A stretch of DNA of 64,000 bases from Tamarix chinensis (lineage: Eukaryota > Streptophyta > Magnoliopsida > Caryophyllales > Tamaricaceae), in NCBI GenBank assembly GCA_030549775.1, contig CM060175.1, positions 94,107,470-94,171,469 of the forward strand, given 5' to 3'. The notes beneath the pieces are model-generated. The model saw only the letters and a program-made list of their open reading frames with translations, ran no database searches and was not told the DNA's origin. Shown in pieces: positions 34,981 through 47,127 of this stretch. A program made the translations under genes and the position numbers. The first letter of the stretch is position 1; each line of letters starts with the position of its first letter.

Positions 34981-36390
34981 GCGCTTACATAAAACCTCTT
35001 ATGAGATTGGTCATGTAACACCCCATATTTAGAACCGAAAAATTTCATTTAAATAAGTAATTGAAAAAAATTAAACAATAAAAACACAGTGTGTTATCTC
35101 CATACTTAATACAAATTCGGTTTCTTCTACCATTTTTATACCAAGTGTTAGTGCTAAAAATATTACTCCATTCAAATTAGTAACACCATTATAAGAATTA
35201 GGGTAGAGAGAATCAAAGTAACTTAATGTCGTTTTGAATAAAACCAAATGTTTGTGGTTATAAAATTTAGTGAAAGAAAAATATATGAAAACATGAGAGT
35301 ATAAGGACATCCAAATCAAAAGATACCGAGTAAAACACTGAATAACCCTAACTCTTAATCCAAGATACTAGCCTTTAATTGATCTCACAAACTAACATAC
35401 AAGGACCATTGCCTATTGAATTAGAAGGGGGCCATAAAAAGGAATTATTTAGTACAATGATACTAAGAAATCCATTATACAAAACTAATATGAAACACCT
35501 ATATGGAACACATAAAATACATTATGACAAGACATGATATACAATATTGAAATATACATGCAATGATCAAAATATGATAATCATATTAGATAAACACTAA
35601 GCATTAAAGCCACATACTCCTCATACTTATTCATTTAGAATTTAATGAAACTTACCAACCAAGCATACAAGAGATGCTCTCTTAAATAATGATTAGGACC
35701 AATCTCAACATAATAAACATATCCTTAAAAATACATATCATGTTACACATCTATAATATCCATAATATTACACGTAGGGTTCAAAAGCATAATAAAAACT
35801 ATAAATATATAACCTTATAGGTAGGGCTCAAAGGTACAATACCAAATACAGGTAGACACAAAGGCTACCATCAACCAATTCAATCCAATAGTAATCATTT
35901 TTATTTTTATTTATTCAAGGGGATATCATATCAAACTCTGAGACACTAAGGTACTTTGGTCATACTGGTGTACTAAGACAACACAATATTCTATTGACTA
36001 TCAACCTAAGGACACTAAGGTACCTTGGTTGTACTAGTACACTAATGTAGCACAATACCCTACCAATAAGGATACTTAATCCATAAGTATGCATACCTTC
36101 TATACATTTATAGAGCTAAATAGAATAAGATATATGGCTTAGCTGAGGCACTAAGGTACACAAGCAAAAAATCATAATCAACCATGGGCTATACCATGTT
36201 TTTAGGGTAGCGACCCCTAAAGAGCTATCATTTCTGATCTTGATGTCTTTTACTTTAAATATTAGTATTTTATTAAGATGACCATGTGACTACATGCCAA
36301 TCATATAAATCTAATTTCCATACTAAACCATTTTTACTCCTATCTGATTAATTAAGGCACCATTTCAATTAAGTAATTATTTCAAAATTA

Positions 36391-36400
<10 letters not shown>

Positions 36401-36455
<55 letters not shown>
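36401..36455. repeat. (CA)n microsatellite
   Basis: About 27 uninterrupted CA units inside element C. Confidence 0.97.
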
Positions 36456-36458
<3 letters not shown>

Positions 36459-36799
36459 GGTTATCTTGGGCTCACTTATTCACATTTGGGCGCATTAGAC
36501 TGAAAATGACCAAAATGCCCCTAAGGCCAGAATTACCACATTGTCATCCATTTTAAACATAAATTTTCATTTTATCTATCAATTTATCATGAAAAGTTAA
36601 AACACAATAATTAAATTATTTAACATGTAAATAAATTACTAGACACACGAAATGACCATTTTACCCTTACACATAATATAGTACGTAAAACCCTAACATG
36701 TGTGTCTAGTTCACTCCACACTCAACAATAAATAGTATATATTAGGTACACTTATTAGGATAAATGTTATAATATGTTTAAAAGGACCAAAATACCCCT

Positions 36800-36960
36800 A
36801 GGGCAAATAATAATAATAGTAATAATAATATTAATAGTAATAATAATAGTAATACTAATACTAATAATAGTAATAGTAATACTCAGCAGCAAGAGTAGGA
36901 GTAGGAGTAGCAGTAACACTAACAATAATAATAATTATTATTATTATGCTGAAACATATG
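36800..36960. repeat. Trinucleotide-type repeats (TAA/TAG)n
   Basis: Runs of AATAATAATA, ATAGTAATA and AGGAGTAGGAGTAG inside element C. The 80-codon frame at 36774-37016 is composed of them and is not a gene. Confidence 0.85.
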
Positions 36961-37569
36961 TTTCTAAAACATCAAATCACATACCTTCATACTTAACAAT
37001 AGTTAAGACATATTAGGAATTTTATCGGAATAAATATCATAATATGCTTAAATGACCAAATTGCCCTTGGGGCACACAATAGTAATAATTATGTTAAAAA
37101 TAAGGCTAAGCATAATTAACCTATCATATTAGACATAAATGATATATATAATTTATTTTTGAAATTAAACCATCTTAATATACTTTGTACACATAATAAT
37201 TAATACAAATCATTATGCTCCATTTCACCAAATTTTATGCTAAGATTGTTACGCAAATAGTTACAATGTAACGAGCATGCTTAACATAATTTGTATATCA
37301 AAAACCTTAATGTGCTAACATGTGATATTTCACATTTTAGTAGACTATAAAAATTACCTAATTTCTAGCAAAAGTATAAATTATGGGTAACCAACTAAAA
37401 TTTATTAAGTTTGGCTAATTAAACTTGTGTACCTAAACAAATTATACCACATTAATCATATTAATATTTACCCAATAAACTAATATTTTTTTTATTAAAT
37501 GGAAAAATACCAGAATGCTTTTGATGTTGACAAATGGATAAAAATTTAATTATAAACCTCACGCCGCTT

Positions 37570-38750
37570 ATAGAGTGTGAGTTAGGCAAGTAGGCAGACT
37601 TCCGTGAGGGAGTTGGTTAGCTGGGTGGAGGTGATGGTCGAGGGGGAGATGCACGGTGGGTGACATTATTAGTAACAAGGGAGGCACTGGGGTGAGGTGG
37701 TGGTGGTGGAGAGGCTATTAGCATGAGGCACGACTAGGGAGATGGTGGTTGGGGTTGGGATGAGGGAAGGCTACAACAAGGGGTAGAGTGGTTGTTAGCG
37801 TTGGGGTTGTGATGAGGGTGGTTGGTGTGTGGGTTGTAGGTTCAGTTGTGTAGGGAATGGTGGTATACAAGTGTGATAGGGAACAATTGAGGTAGAGAAG
37901 GCGAGGTTGAGGGACAGTTGGGGTGATGAGGCATGGAGATGAGAGTGAGTATAGTCATGGGCACAAGAAATAGGATGGGTGGCATGGTGGTGGGATGGAT
38001 AAATAGAGTTGGCGAAGGAAGAAGAGAAGAAAGTAAGGCAAAGGCTTGGGTTTTTTTTTCGAGGAAACCAAATGGGAGAATTAGAGTGGGAGCAAGGATG
38101 GGTTCGAACCAGCAAAAGATGAGGTGCAAGTATGTATATGTGGATTGGTGGAGATAGGAAAAGAAACCAAGGTGGGGGTAGGTTGGGACAAAGCAAAAGG
38201 AGTAGGGGAGTTGATAGTGGTAGGGGCTCGACATGTTGGGTGTAAGCAGAGGCATGGTGTATGAATGGGAAAGGGAAAGAGTACGGAAGGGGAGAGGTGG
38301 GGGATTGCTTAGGCTGATGGGGAAATGACATAGATGAGGTGAATAGAAAAAAAGGCTTGATGGTGTTTAGTCATGGAAGGTTGGTTGGCATGTAGGAGAA
38401 GGGTGCATGGCAATGGGGAAGGGAAATAAAATGATAGACAATGAGAGGGGAATGTAGGGGTTTTGTTTAGTTATAAAGGGAAAAGAAGAGCGAGCGGGCT
38501 CAAGGTGCAAGGAGCATTTGGATGGGTGTGAATGAGAAGGAAGAAAAGAAAGGGAAAAAATAATTAAAAAAGGAGAAGGAATGAGGTGGGTTATGCCAGC
38601 AATTCAAGGACGAAAAGTGAAAGAAAGAAAGAAAGAGTTGGGTTGTGCTGGTAAGTCGGAAAGGATAAAAAGAAAGGAAGAAAAAGGGAAGAGAAGGGAG
38701 AGAAAAAGAAAGAAAAAGGAAAAGGGAAAGAATAAAAAGAAAAATAAAAT
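37570..38750. repeat. Purine-rich tract in element C
   Basis: G-rich (GGTGG, GGGG) to about 38530, then AG-rich (GAAAGAAAGAAAG, AAAGGG) to 38750. Frames of up to 178 codons on the minus strand (37795-38331) are low-complexity products of this skew. Confidence 0.75.
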
Positions 38751-38963
38751 AAAATTTAGGGATTGGGGTAAAATAATTTATTCGGATTTAGGGCATCTGA
38801 TTAGGAAAAATAAAGTGAGGTAAAATTCTTAGTTTAGGATGAATTTATATGGGTTTATGAGTCATTGATCAAAAAAAATAGTTCAGATAAGATTCAAGGG
38901 TTAGGTTTTGGATAAAATAATGAACATTCAAAAATAAGGATTGCAAAATTTTGGGATATTATA

Positions 38964-40570
38964 GATAAATTCACAAAAAACTTCTTGTGGGGAACTAATA
39001 ATGAGCATAAAATAATTCATGTCACTTTGTAAAAAGTTTATGTTTCCAAAACTTTAAGAAATATTAATCTTAGAAGTGTTATTCTTAATAACAAGGCCCA
39101 TCTTATGGGGGTCATATAGAGATTCCTAACCATGAAAGATACCTTGTGGGTCTTCACACCCAAGGATAAATACCAAAGCTCCAAAAATCCCCTAAAAAGT
39201 CATTCCTCCCATTAGAAAGTGCTTACTTAGGTGAAAATTGATTTTGATTGGAATTTATCAATGAAAAGAAAGTCAACATCTGGCAAAACACTTGGGTTTG
39301 ATGACCATACTATGATAGAGCACATTAAAGGCCTTTTAGCCATCAAGGATCCAAAATCCTATGTTGTAGATATCATCTCAGAGAACAAGTGTGGCCTCTC
39401 ATATTTTTATTTCATTATTCTCAACAACATCTTTAATTTCATTTATCATGACCCTTGCCTTGGAATTTTATCAAGGAATAAGATCACCCCAGTTGGAAAT
39501 CCTCATTGAACAATATTTTCTCTACAAGAATAACTTATGAGTCCCTTTGCCAGCTTGATAACTCTAATGATTATAGGTAGATCTGGCACCTAGATGTTCC
39601 TCCCTGGCTTCATTTTTTCTCCTAGCTTTCCATACATGATAAACTACCCACTGAACTTTCACTACACAATAGAGGGATTATGTATAACTGCTATTGTCTA
39701 ATACTAGAAGCTTCCTCTAGTGCCTTAAAGATTATGCTAGGAATACTAGTTTATAACTTATCCTTAACCAACAACCCAATTCTACCTTCTTCATTGAAAC
39801 TAATTGGTTTAAATAAAATCCTAATCTAAGGATACCTCAACTTGGAATGTTCCTTGGAGCACAATTTTTTCTCATGTTATTTTAGTAACCTAGATATGTA
39901 GAAATCATGTTATTTTCAATTAAAACCAACCCCCACTTCCTTCTATTTGCACCACCACCAAGCTCCAAGTTCACAAATGGGTCCATCTCATAATCAGAGA
40001 GTTTAAGTATAAGAAAAATGACCAACTTCTTGTTTGATGGAATTCCCAACCACTTGGTTCTTTATAACTTAACATTGATGGATCATTTCATGCTTTCACT
40101 AACAAACCTCATTGTGTAGGTGATGGTGAAGTTATTAGATATCACAATGAGGAATTTATAGTTGAATTTACTTAGAGGATAGGGAAAAGAAATAGTTTCC
40201 TTGCAAAACTCCACACTATTAGAGGTATTTCCATTGCATCCACATTGGACATAAAAATATGTATCAATGATTGTCATGTAATGGTAGTGATTTAGATTAT
40301 TAAAAATGCAACTAAAAATCATCTATATATTTCTTTCATTATTCTTTGAAAAGTTCACTAAATCCTCCATCAACCATGTTTATCAATAGGGAAACTAAGT
40401 GGTAGACAAAATAGCCAATTTTGGTTGTGGGATAAACTCTAAATTTATTTTCTTAGATGTTTGTCCAAATTTTTTTATGGGTATTTTATGTAGTGATATT
40501 ATGGGACATTTTAGTCTTCAGATTGCAAACGTTTTCAATTACTAATAGAGTTTTCATCATTGCAAAAAAA
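38964..40570 (+). mobile_element. L1-type LINE, right part (RT end, zinc region, RNase H, poly-A)
   Basis: Begins exactly where element C ends, with D-K-F-T-K-N-F-L-W-G, the block that normally follows the RT thumb in plant LINEs. A decayed central zone follows, then an RNase H domain at about 40060-40350 with K-L-N/T-x-D-G-S-F, G-D-G-E-V-I-R-Y-H-N and F-L-A-K-L-H-T-I-R blocks on the plus strand, and F-G-C-G-I-N near 40420. The element ends in an A-tract at 40564-40570. Stops and shifts are scattered; only about 90 codons are open at a time (39231-39509). Confidence 0.85.
40060..40350 (+). pseudogene. LINE RNase H domain, broken
   Basis: Plus-strand reading near 40070 gives L-N-I-D-G-S-F-H-A-F, matching the plant LINE RNase H opening 'N-x-D-G-S', with V-I-R-Y-H-N-E-E-F following, then a stop, then R-N-S-F-L-A-K-L-H-T-I-R (for 'A-E-L-x-A-x'). 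Its place at the very end of ORF2 is typical of plant L1-type elements. The glutamate of A-E-L is replaced by lysine. Confidence 0.82.
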
Positions 40571-42261
40571 TATATATTATATTATCTCAAATCTAATCTA
40601 GTTCTATTAAAAAACACTTAATCTAACATAAATTGACAATCTAAAAAGCTTCAAGTCATACCCAATAAATAGTTGGGGTTTAAGATTTTTTTAGATAAAA
40701 GAGATTAAAATAATAAATTTATATAAATATAAAATACAAGTGGCATGTGATACAATGTATAAGAAAAATATATATTCTATACTTATGTCCTTATACTTTA
40801 CAATATAATCTTTACACTTTAATTGACAAGTGGATCAAGGTAGCGGATAAACGGATTCTAAATAGTTCCTAAGAGATCCCTAGTTTTGTTTAGATTGAGT
40901 ATGAGTTTAAAATTGTTGAAACACACCCAAAAAATTTTCATTGTACCTAAACTAAGACCTCATCTAACATTAGATTCAGAAATCTCAAACCATATCTAAT
41001 TGTTCATTTGGGCCTTTTATAGATCAGGTATAAAGAGTATTAGTTGGCTTTGAGATCCATAATAATCTATAAATGATGTATTATCTATGGATTGTGAGAA
41101 AATAATCTATCATTAACCTAATGGCAACATACATAAGATTATATTTCTTAATGTATTCAAACCCCATAAAGATGGTGCTTGTAATTTTTTTGGTCTTTTT
41201 GTAAGAGCACTTGCATATGTTTTATCTAGTTCCTTGTAATATAATATTCTCTTGAACCAAAGATCTAGGCATTCAAAAGTTAACTTATAGGTTTAGTGTT
41301 TCTCAATCTATTTAGAAACTTGAAATTTCTCTACATAAACATAATATACTACAATAATGAGAAAAAATTATCAAGGGTAAAAATTATTTATTATATTATA
41401 TACATCCCATTAATGTCTCATATAATTTAATATAAAATATTAGACACAGTAAAACCAGCTACTCAATATATTCAAGAAAGAAGTTATACATAATAAAGTT
41501 GATTATTATGGTTCATATTTTGCCAACTTGATGGCTAAAGTGGAAAGTATTCTATCTTGCCTTATGGAAACCGAGAACTATGGATAACCAATATCAAGGT
41601 GTTGCAAATTTTCCATGGAAAACTCCAATTTAGGGTATTTTCAGATGGAATAGGATGTTTTTGTTAGCATAATACGGTAGAATTGTCTCATCAATGATGT
41701 CCTCAATAACTAGAAATATATGTTTAAATGTATTTTCTCTTATTTATGTGATTTGATTGATATAATGAAGTGAAAATATTTTATGCTATCAAGATATCAA
41801 CATAAAATAGTGTACTACACAAATACCGTTAGAGATAGAATCAGATCTTGTTAATGTTGTAAAGTGGTGTAACGATGATGAAGGGATTTATTAGAAGTGT
41901 AGGTTTGTGTTATGAATTGATATTATTGTACATTATGCATTATATACACTCATAATTTTTGGTTAGTCTATTAATGGTACTTCATGCATTACTCTTGGTT
42001 TTATATGTATTAAAACTTCATATTTCAACACTAAAAGATATGGTCACGAATGAGGTACATGGAATGACGTTATGAATGTGATTAGTTCATGAAACATTAC
42101 TACTAAGGGTATATGAATTGTCATGAATGGAGATTTATAAAGGAATTTTGAACATAGATATACGAAAAGTTCATAAGTGAGGTTTGTGAAGGGTTCTTTT
42201 TTAGGAAATTAAAGGATGTATTATCCATTCCATTTGTGTATCTCATCATAGGGAGCACTTT
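40571..42261. other. AT-rich intergenic DNA, no gene seen
   Basis: About 1.7 kb without recognisable coding similarity, RNA gene or clear repeat. The right end leads into the copia-like LTR tail. Confidence 0.6.
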
Positions 42262-42557
42262 CACATCATAAGACAGTCGAGTGAGAGAGATAACATTAAG
42301 GGTCTTTGGTTATTGATACAAGGTGAGTTTAAAGTGTTATAACATTGATCATAACTCTTGGGAATCTTCAAGTTGATAAAAGGTGTGCAAAGATATTCCT
42401 TGTTGGATATAAGAGCTTTGGCACAATATAAACTTAAGTGATCATATTGTAATATTCTTTCATAGTTAATACAAATTTATACAAGGCCATAAGCAATTGA
42501 CTAGAACTCATTAAATCATTTTCTTAATTTAATTATTTTCTCTTCATCATTAAATAT
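42262..42557 (+). repeat. Copia-type LTR tail, copy 1, interrupted by element D
   Basis: The stretch 'AACTTAAGTGATCATATTG', 'TAATATTCTTTCATAGTTAA', 'ACTAGAACTCATTAAATC' and a T-rich tail with 'TTTAATTATTTTCTCTT' matches the end region of plant Ty1/copia LTRs (...TAATATTCTCTCATAGTG... CGAACCACGTAAAT... CAATTATTTC). It is homologous to 46868-47127. It is cut at 42557 by element D. Confidence 0.6.
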
Positions 42558-45500
42558 TGTAACATTCAATTATATAACACATATTGCGATCACTTTCATA
42601 ACATAGGGTGGAACTTGGACTATACACCATATTAATTTTATTACTTAGTTGTCATATAATTGAATTCTTATTCTCATTGACTATTAGGAACGGTTAACAT
42701 AGAGCTTTTTCCAAAGCATGACACTTTTGGGAACCACTATTTTCTGTCTAGTGGAATGAATTTATGACATAAGACTCTTTCTAGGACAATATACTTCTAG
42801 AAACCACATAACTAGACACTAAATTTCTAAGCACATGTACCCCTACAAGTCAATAAAGAAACTAATATAGAGTAAATAAAGGGCCACTCAAGTTTCGACA
42901 GAACTAGGATAAACACTATAACACTCTTTCTAGGGCATGACACTCCCAGGAACCACTATTATTTCTGATAAAACGGATATACTTTCTCAATTCTGACTTA
43001 TGTGATATTTTGCTTTGATATTAATATTTTATTTAGTGGATACCATCTGAACTCTTAATGTTAAGAGTTCATAAATGATTAACACTTATCATCATTATTA
43101 TCCATATAACACTTATGTGAATTCATACTAATATTTGTGTGTTATTCATAAGTAAGATTACACTAATGTCAACTAATTGAAAATTCCACATAAAATAACA
43201 AACAAGAGATCACAAAAATACTAAACCAAAAATAATGATAATGGAAATAAACCAAAAAAGTCACTTAATTCAAGGTTTTTTTTTCTTTCTAGAAAGGTTT
43301 TTAAGGTTATCTTGAAGTTAAATGTGGCCTAAAAATATTATAATAATGGTGGAAATGCCAAAATGTCCCTATTAATCTTAATTCTGTACTTAAGTAATTT
43401 AAACACCAATTTGAACTCCTTAGTTTACCAAATTCAAGACAACACCTAAACACTTCATATTAAATGTGATTAATCCAAATAGGAGTTAAACTCAAAATTA
43501 AGTACGTAAAATACCAACTTTACTTTTAAAGTGTTATATGTCCATTTTACCGGAAAACACCAATGTAAACTAATAATAAGTATTTTAATTAATTTACTTG
43601 ATACATGTAACTCATTTTATTTATTTATCATAATACTCATTTTAAATGCCAAATTCCAAAATTAATGTTTAAAGGCTAAAAATACCCTTAATTATGCCAA
43701 CTAACTCCAACTTAATAATTTTATAATAGATTAAATTTAGCTCTAATGAATTCTAAATTACACCTAAGGCTTCTATATTTAAAAATACACATGAAATCAT
43801 ATTTATGAAAAATTAAAACAACTTAAAACCATAGAAAATAATAAGGCTAAGTATCATTCATCATAGGTACAAGCATATTGATCATAATTTCACTTTACAT
43901 TCATCAATGATCAACAAAATATTCATCACACACCAATAGTATATTCATCAAGGTTTCAATAGACATAAAATCATGTTAAAATCATGCAACTCATTCTCTC
44001 ATCCAAATTCTCATACTTGCACATTAATAACTCTAGGATTAAGTCATCATACCAACACTTAAATACAATCTCAAGCATTACTTAAAAATAGAGATAAACA
44101 TGCATATATGACATTTAACTTAATGCAATAATAATAGTAAAGATCCTACATCTAGAAAATTAATCACATTACCTATTAGTTAGTTTTCAAGCAAATAAAA
44201 TATACTCCTAAGATCAACACCTAATAAAATTATTAATGAGCAAGTAAAGGATAAGGTAGTATGAATCAAGGTATAAAAGGAGATAAATGGTGAAGGAAAA
44301 TCAGTGATAGCAGTAGAAACTTACCAGTGCCAAAACCAACACAAAACTACCCACATCAACACCCTAAAATTGCAAACAAGAGCCAAGACAAAGAGGAAGA
44401 AAGGGTGGATGTGTTATGGTGGCTCAATGCTTCAAAATACAAAGGAAAAGGGATGTGAATGACTCTGGGCATCAACAAGCTAAATGTAGGGGCAACGCTC
44501 ACGCAAAAAGCAACATAAATGGGGCAAAAAAGGCACAACACACCCACAAAGAAAAAGATCTAGCTACAATAAATAGAAGAAGGGATTTAGGGGTGGAGAT
44601 AGGTAAGGAAACTAAGGGAACTTTATGAAAGAGGGTTATGAGTATCAATAAAGAGGGAGACAAACAATGGAAAGCACACTTAGATCTTGTTGAGTTTTGT
44701 ATGAGGTAAAAAAGGAGTTGTGTGAGGGGGTTTATTTGGGCTTGATGGGGTTGTGTGATGAGATAGATGGGTTTGCACAGTCCTAACATGAACCTAGGGA
44801 GTATGATGTGATATGGAGGGCAAATTACTTGAGTGAAATAGGTGATTCAGTATGAAAGATTAGATGACTATTTGAGTGGATTTTTGGGCACGGTTAGGAT
44901 GTAGTAGGAAAAAATAACTAGGAAAACAAAGATTTGGTTCTCAAAATGATGGGTGTGTCATGTGAGAAATAAGAAGGATGTGAGTGGTGGTCTTTTTACT
45001 TTTTTAAAATAAAATTAAAATGTGTAGAAAGGAGTTAATCAGAAATTTATTGAAGAAATATGAAATAAATCCCAAAAATTATGAAATTTATGGGGAGATG
45101 TAAAATAATTTTAGGAAAACAAATATATTAAAACATTGCTTATTTGAGTTGGTTTGAGGCTTGGCGGATGAAAAACGAGGGGAAACAGCTAATTTGAATA
45201 ATCTATGAATTTTTTTTCTACAAATGAGCAAAATAAATAATGAAAGGTTAGAATGGTACAGGTTGATGGGGAAAGATTTTATAAGACCAAATATGTAAAA
45301 AAAACTTTTGATTTTATAATTCATTCAAAGCTTAAATGGATTAAAACTAATTAAATAACTAAAATCATCTTTTGGTTTTATGATTTAGAAGGAACAGATG
45401 AAGAAAACTAGAATGAAATGAGTTGGTAATCTTAAAAATAATTTTATAATGAGTTATAAATTTTTGACGAGTTGAAGATATGTAAAAATGATTAAAATGA

Positions 45501-45653
45501 TAGAATCATAGAAAATATAAATTTTTGCAAATGAATAAAATGAACTTTAAAAGGCTTAATATAAATGGTCTAGAAATAAATATTAAAATTTTATAAATGG
45601 ATTATGAAACTAACTACATGGTAATTAGATCTAGGTAAAAACAAATTATTACA
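42558..45653. mobile_element. LTR-like element D, probable solo LTR, 3096 bp
   Basis: Starts TGTAACATTCAATTATATA and ends CAAATTATTACA, flanked by AATAT and TATAT (4 of 5 identical). Tandem units 'CATGACACTTTTGGGAACCACTATTxTxTG' (x variable) occur at 42715-42980, recalling the CACTATTAT arrays of A and B. A purine-rich tract lies at about 44270-45000. No coding similarity is visible; the frames at 44356-44789 and 45088-45324 look like chance. It interrupts a copia-type LTR. Confidence 0.65.
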
Positions 45654-46867
45654 TATATGGATAAATATTTTTGAGAATTTCTCATGCTCTCCAATGGTAA
45701 AAACATCGTTTTCCAAGATGGTTAAATATCAAATAATGGTTGTTCTCATCAACTTTTCTCTAAGAAAAAAAATTCTTAATATATTCTAATAAGACATGTG
45801 GGAATACTCATTACTATACTGCATAAACTTGGTGTACTCAAATTGCAAGTGCACAGTGTTGAAGTAGCATGGATGGTTGATCCACGGGGACTATAAAGTG
45901 AGCAATGAGATGGTGAAAAGACCTCATGTGTTTAAACTAATGATAGGGGTAGATTATGTCTAAATCTAAATAAAAAGAAAATTTGCAAACAAAATCCAAT
46001 TATAAAATAAGAACACTTGAAATTAGAGAAAAGGCTAAGGTTTCAATCAATCCCCTTAATCCTAGTGTGATCAAATACTAACCCTAAACCAAAAAACTTA
46101 TTCATGAATGCCAACCAAAGTATGTAGTATAATTTACTCTCAAGCCACTTCACCCTATTGTCTATTGAGACTCATCTATCTCTAATACAAATGAAATAAT
46201 AGGCAACACATTCTTGAGTATCATATTCCCTTTTTAAATTTGTAGAGGAAAAACCAACGACCTTGTAGTTTGATATCTAGTCATACTAATGGAGCCCACT
46301 CTAACTCATTCTTGAATCCCACCGGGTTTCTCTAAATAACAATAGAAATGTGAACAATTTCTCTATTATACCAATTAAAGCATTAACACAACACATATGA
46401 CAAGAAACTAGATTGGGCAGGGTTTAGATTCTCAACTCATCTAGATTAGGGGATTTCCCTTCACCTCGGCACAAATCAAATATTTAATCATGGCTTTCAT
46501 TAAGCTCGACATCTTAAATATAAAGAATAATATCAATTTGAAAACAAATAGAATCAAAAGGAAAAATACAATACCCTCTTCATTCAAGATGAGGAAATCA
46601 CTGTTCAATCTGTCAGACTGAAAATAAGAAATTGAGATTAAGAGATGAAAGATTGTAGATGAATAGTGGGTGAGATTGGATTGGATGATGCTAAGCAAAG
46701 AACCCTAGATCTTTATTTAGTTCTCCCAAAATCATCATTTGTTTTCCCCTCTTGCTTATAAGTGCATAAACACTTATCATCATGGATGTGTTAATCAACA
46801 CAACCACCCTGTGTCGATGAGTGCTGAAGGATTTTTCACTATGTATTAACACGACCCCTTATGTTGG
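45654..46867. other. Non-coding DNA between the two copia-type LTR tails
   Basis: No gag or pol similarity. Around 45825-45960 the sequence 'GGTGTACTCAAATTGCAAG', 'GATCCACGGGGACTATAAA' resembles a widespread plant repeat with 'cccacggggact'. If the two LTR tails belong to one element, this is what is left of its interior. Confidence 0.4.
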
Positions 46868-47127
46868 GTGACACAAGTAGTGTCGGTTGGAGAATTATAA
46901 GAGTGTACATAAATTTTAGGGCGAGGAAATCTTTAAGATTATCATAGACCATAAAAGGGTATTCCTTTTTAGAGACAAGAGATTATGTTAGATATAAACT
47001 TAGGTTATCATAATGTAATATTCTCTCATAGTAAATGTATATTTCTCTAAGGATCTAGACAACTAGTCGAACCTCGGTAAATTTTATTATATACTTATTT
47101 CAATTATTTCTTTTGATTGTTAAATTT
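46868..47127 (+). repeat. Copia-type LTR tail, copy 2
   Basis: Contains AAACTTAGGTTATCATAATG, TAATATTCTCTCATAGTAAA, GTCGAACCTCGGTAAATTTT and CAATTATTTCTTTTGATTG, homologous in order to 42430-42555 and typical of the 3' part of Ty1/copia LTRs. Same orientation as copy 1. Confidence 0.6.

Larger units (their letters stand above)
30652..35013 (+). mobile_element. L1-type LINE, left part (ORF1, endonuclease, RT)
   Basis: Resumes directly after element B. A DUF4283-like ORF1 block is readable at about 30945-31110 (I-E-Y-Y-K-P-V-V-L-L-Q-I-G-N-L-F-G, then F-S-D-Y-A-L-K-L-H-L), followed by a cysteine-rich relic of the ORF1 zinc knuckle near 31140-31180. The endonuclease starts at 32541 (A-W-N-C-x-G ... 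N-P-R) and its end motif lies near 33160-33355. Reverse transcriptase covers about 33700-34900. Stops and frameshifts are numerous. The RT C-terminal part stops at 35013, where element C interrupts it, and continues at 38964. Confidence 0.88.
35014..38963. mobile_element. LTR-like element C inserted in the LINE, 3950 bp
   Basis: Starts TGTAACACCCCATATTTAG and ends GGGATATTATA. The flanking pentamers GGTCA (35009-35013) and GATAA (38964-38968) agree at 3 of 5; the LINE reading frame fits the GATAA copy, because removing the insertion gives Y-E-I-D-K-F-T-K-N-F-L-W-G, a standard LINE block. Inside are short tandem units with 'CACTAAGGTACxTTGGTxxTACTxGTxxACTAA' (35945-36060, bases given with x where they vary), a (CA)n tract, (TAA)n runs and a purine-rich tract (37570-38750). 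No gag-pol similarity is present. Confidence 0.82.

Noticed and set aside
37795..38331. 178-codon minus-strand frame (and 137-codon overlapping frame)
   Set aside because: Same reason: purine-rich tract of LTR-like element C, two overlapping frames open at once, low-complexity P/S/H/L product.
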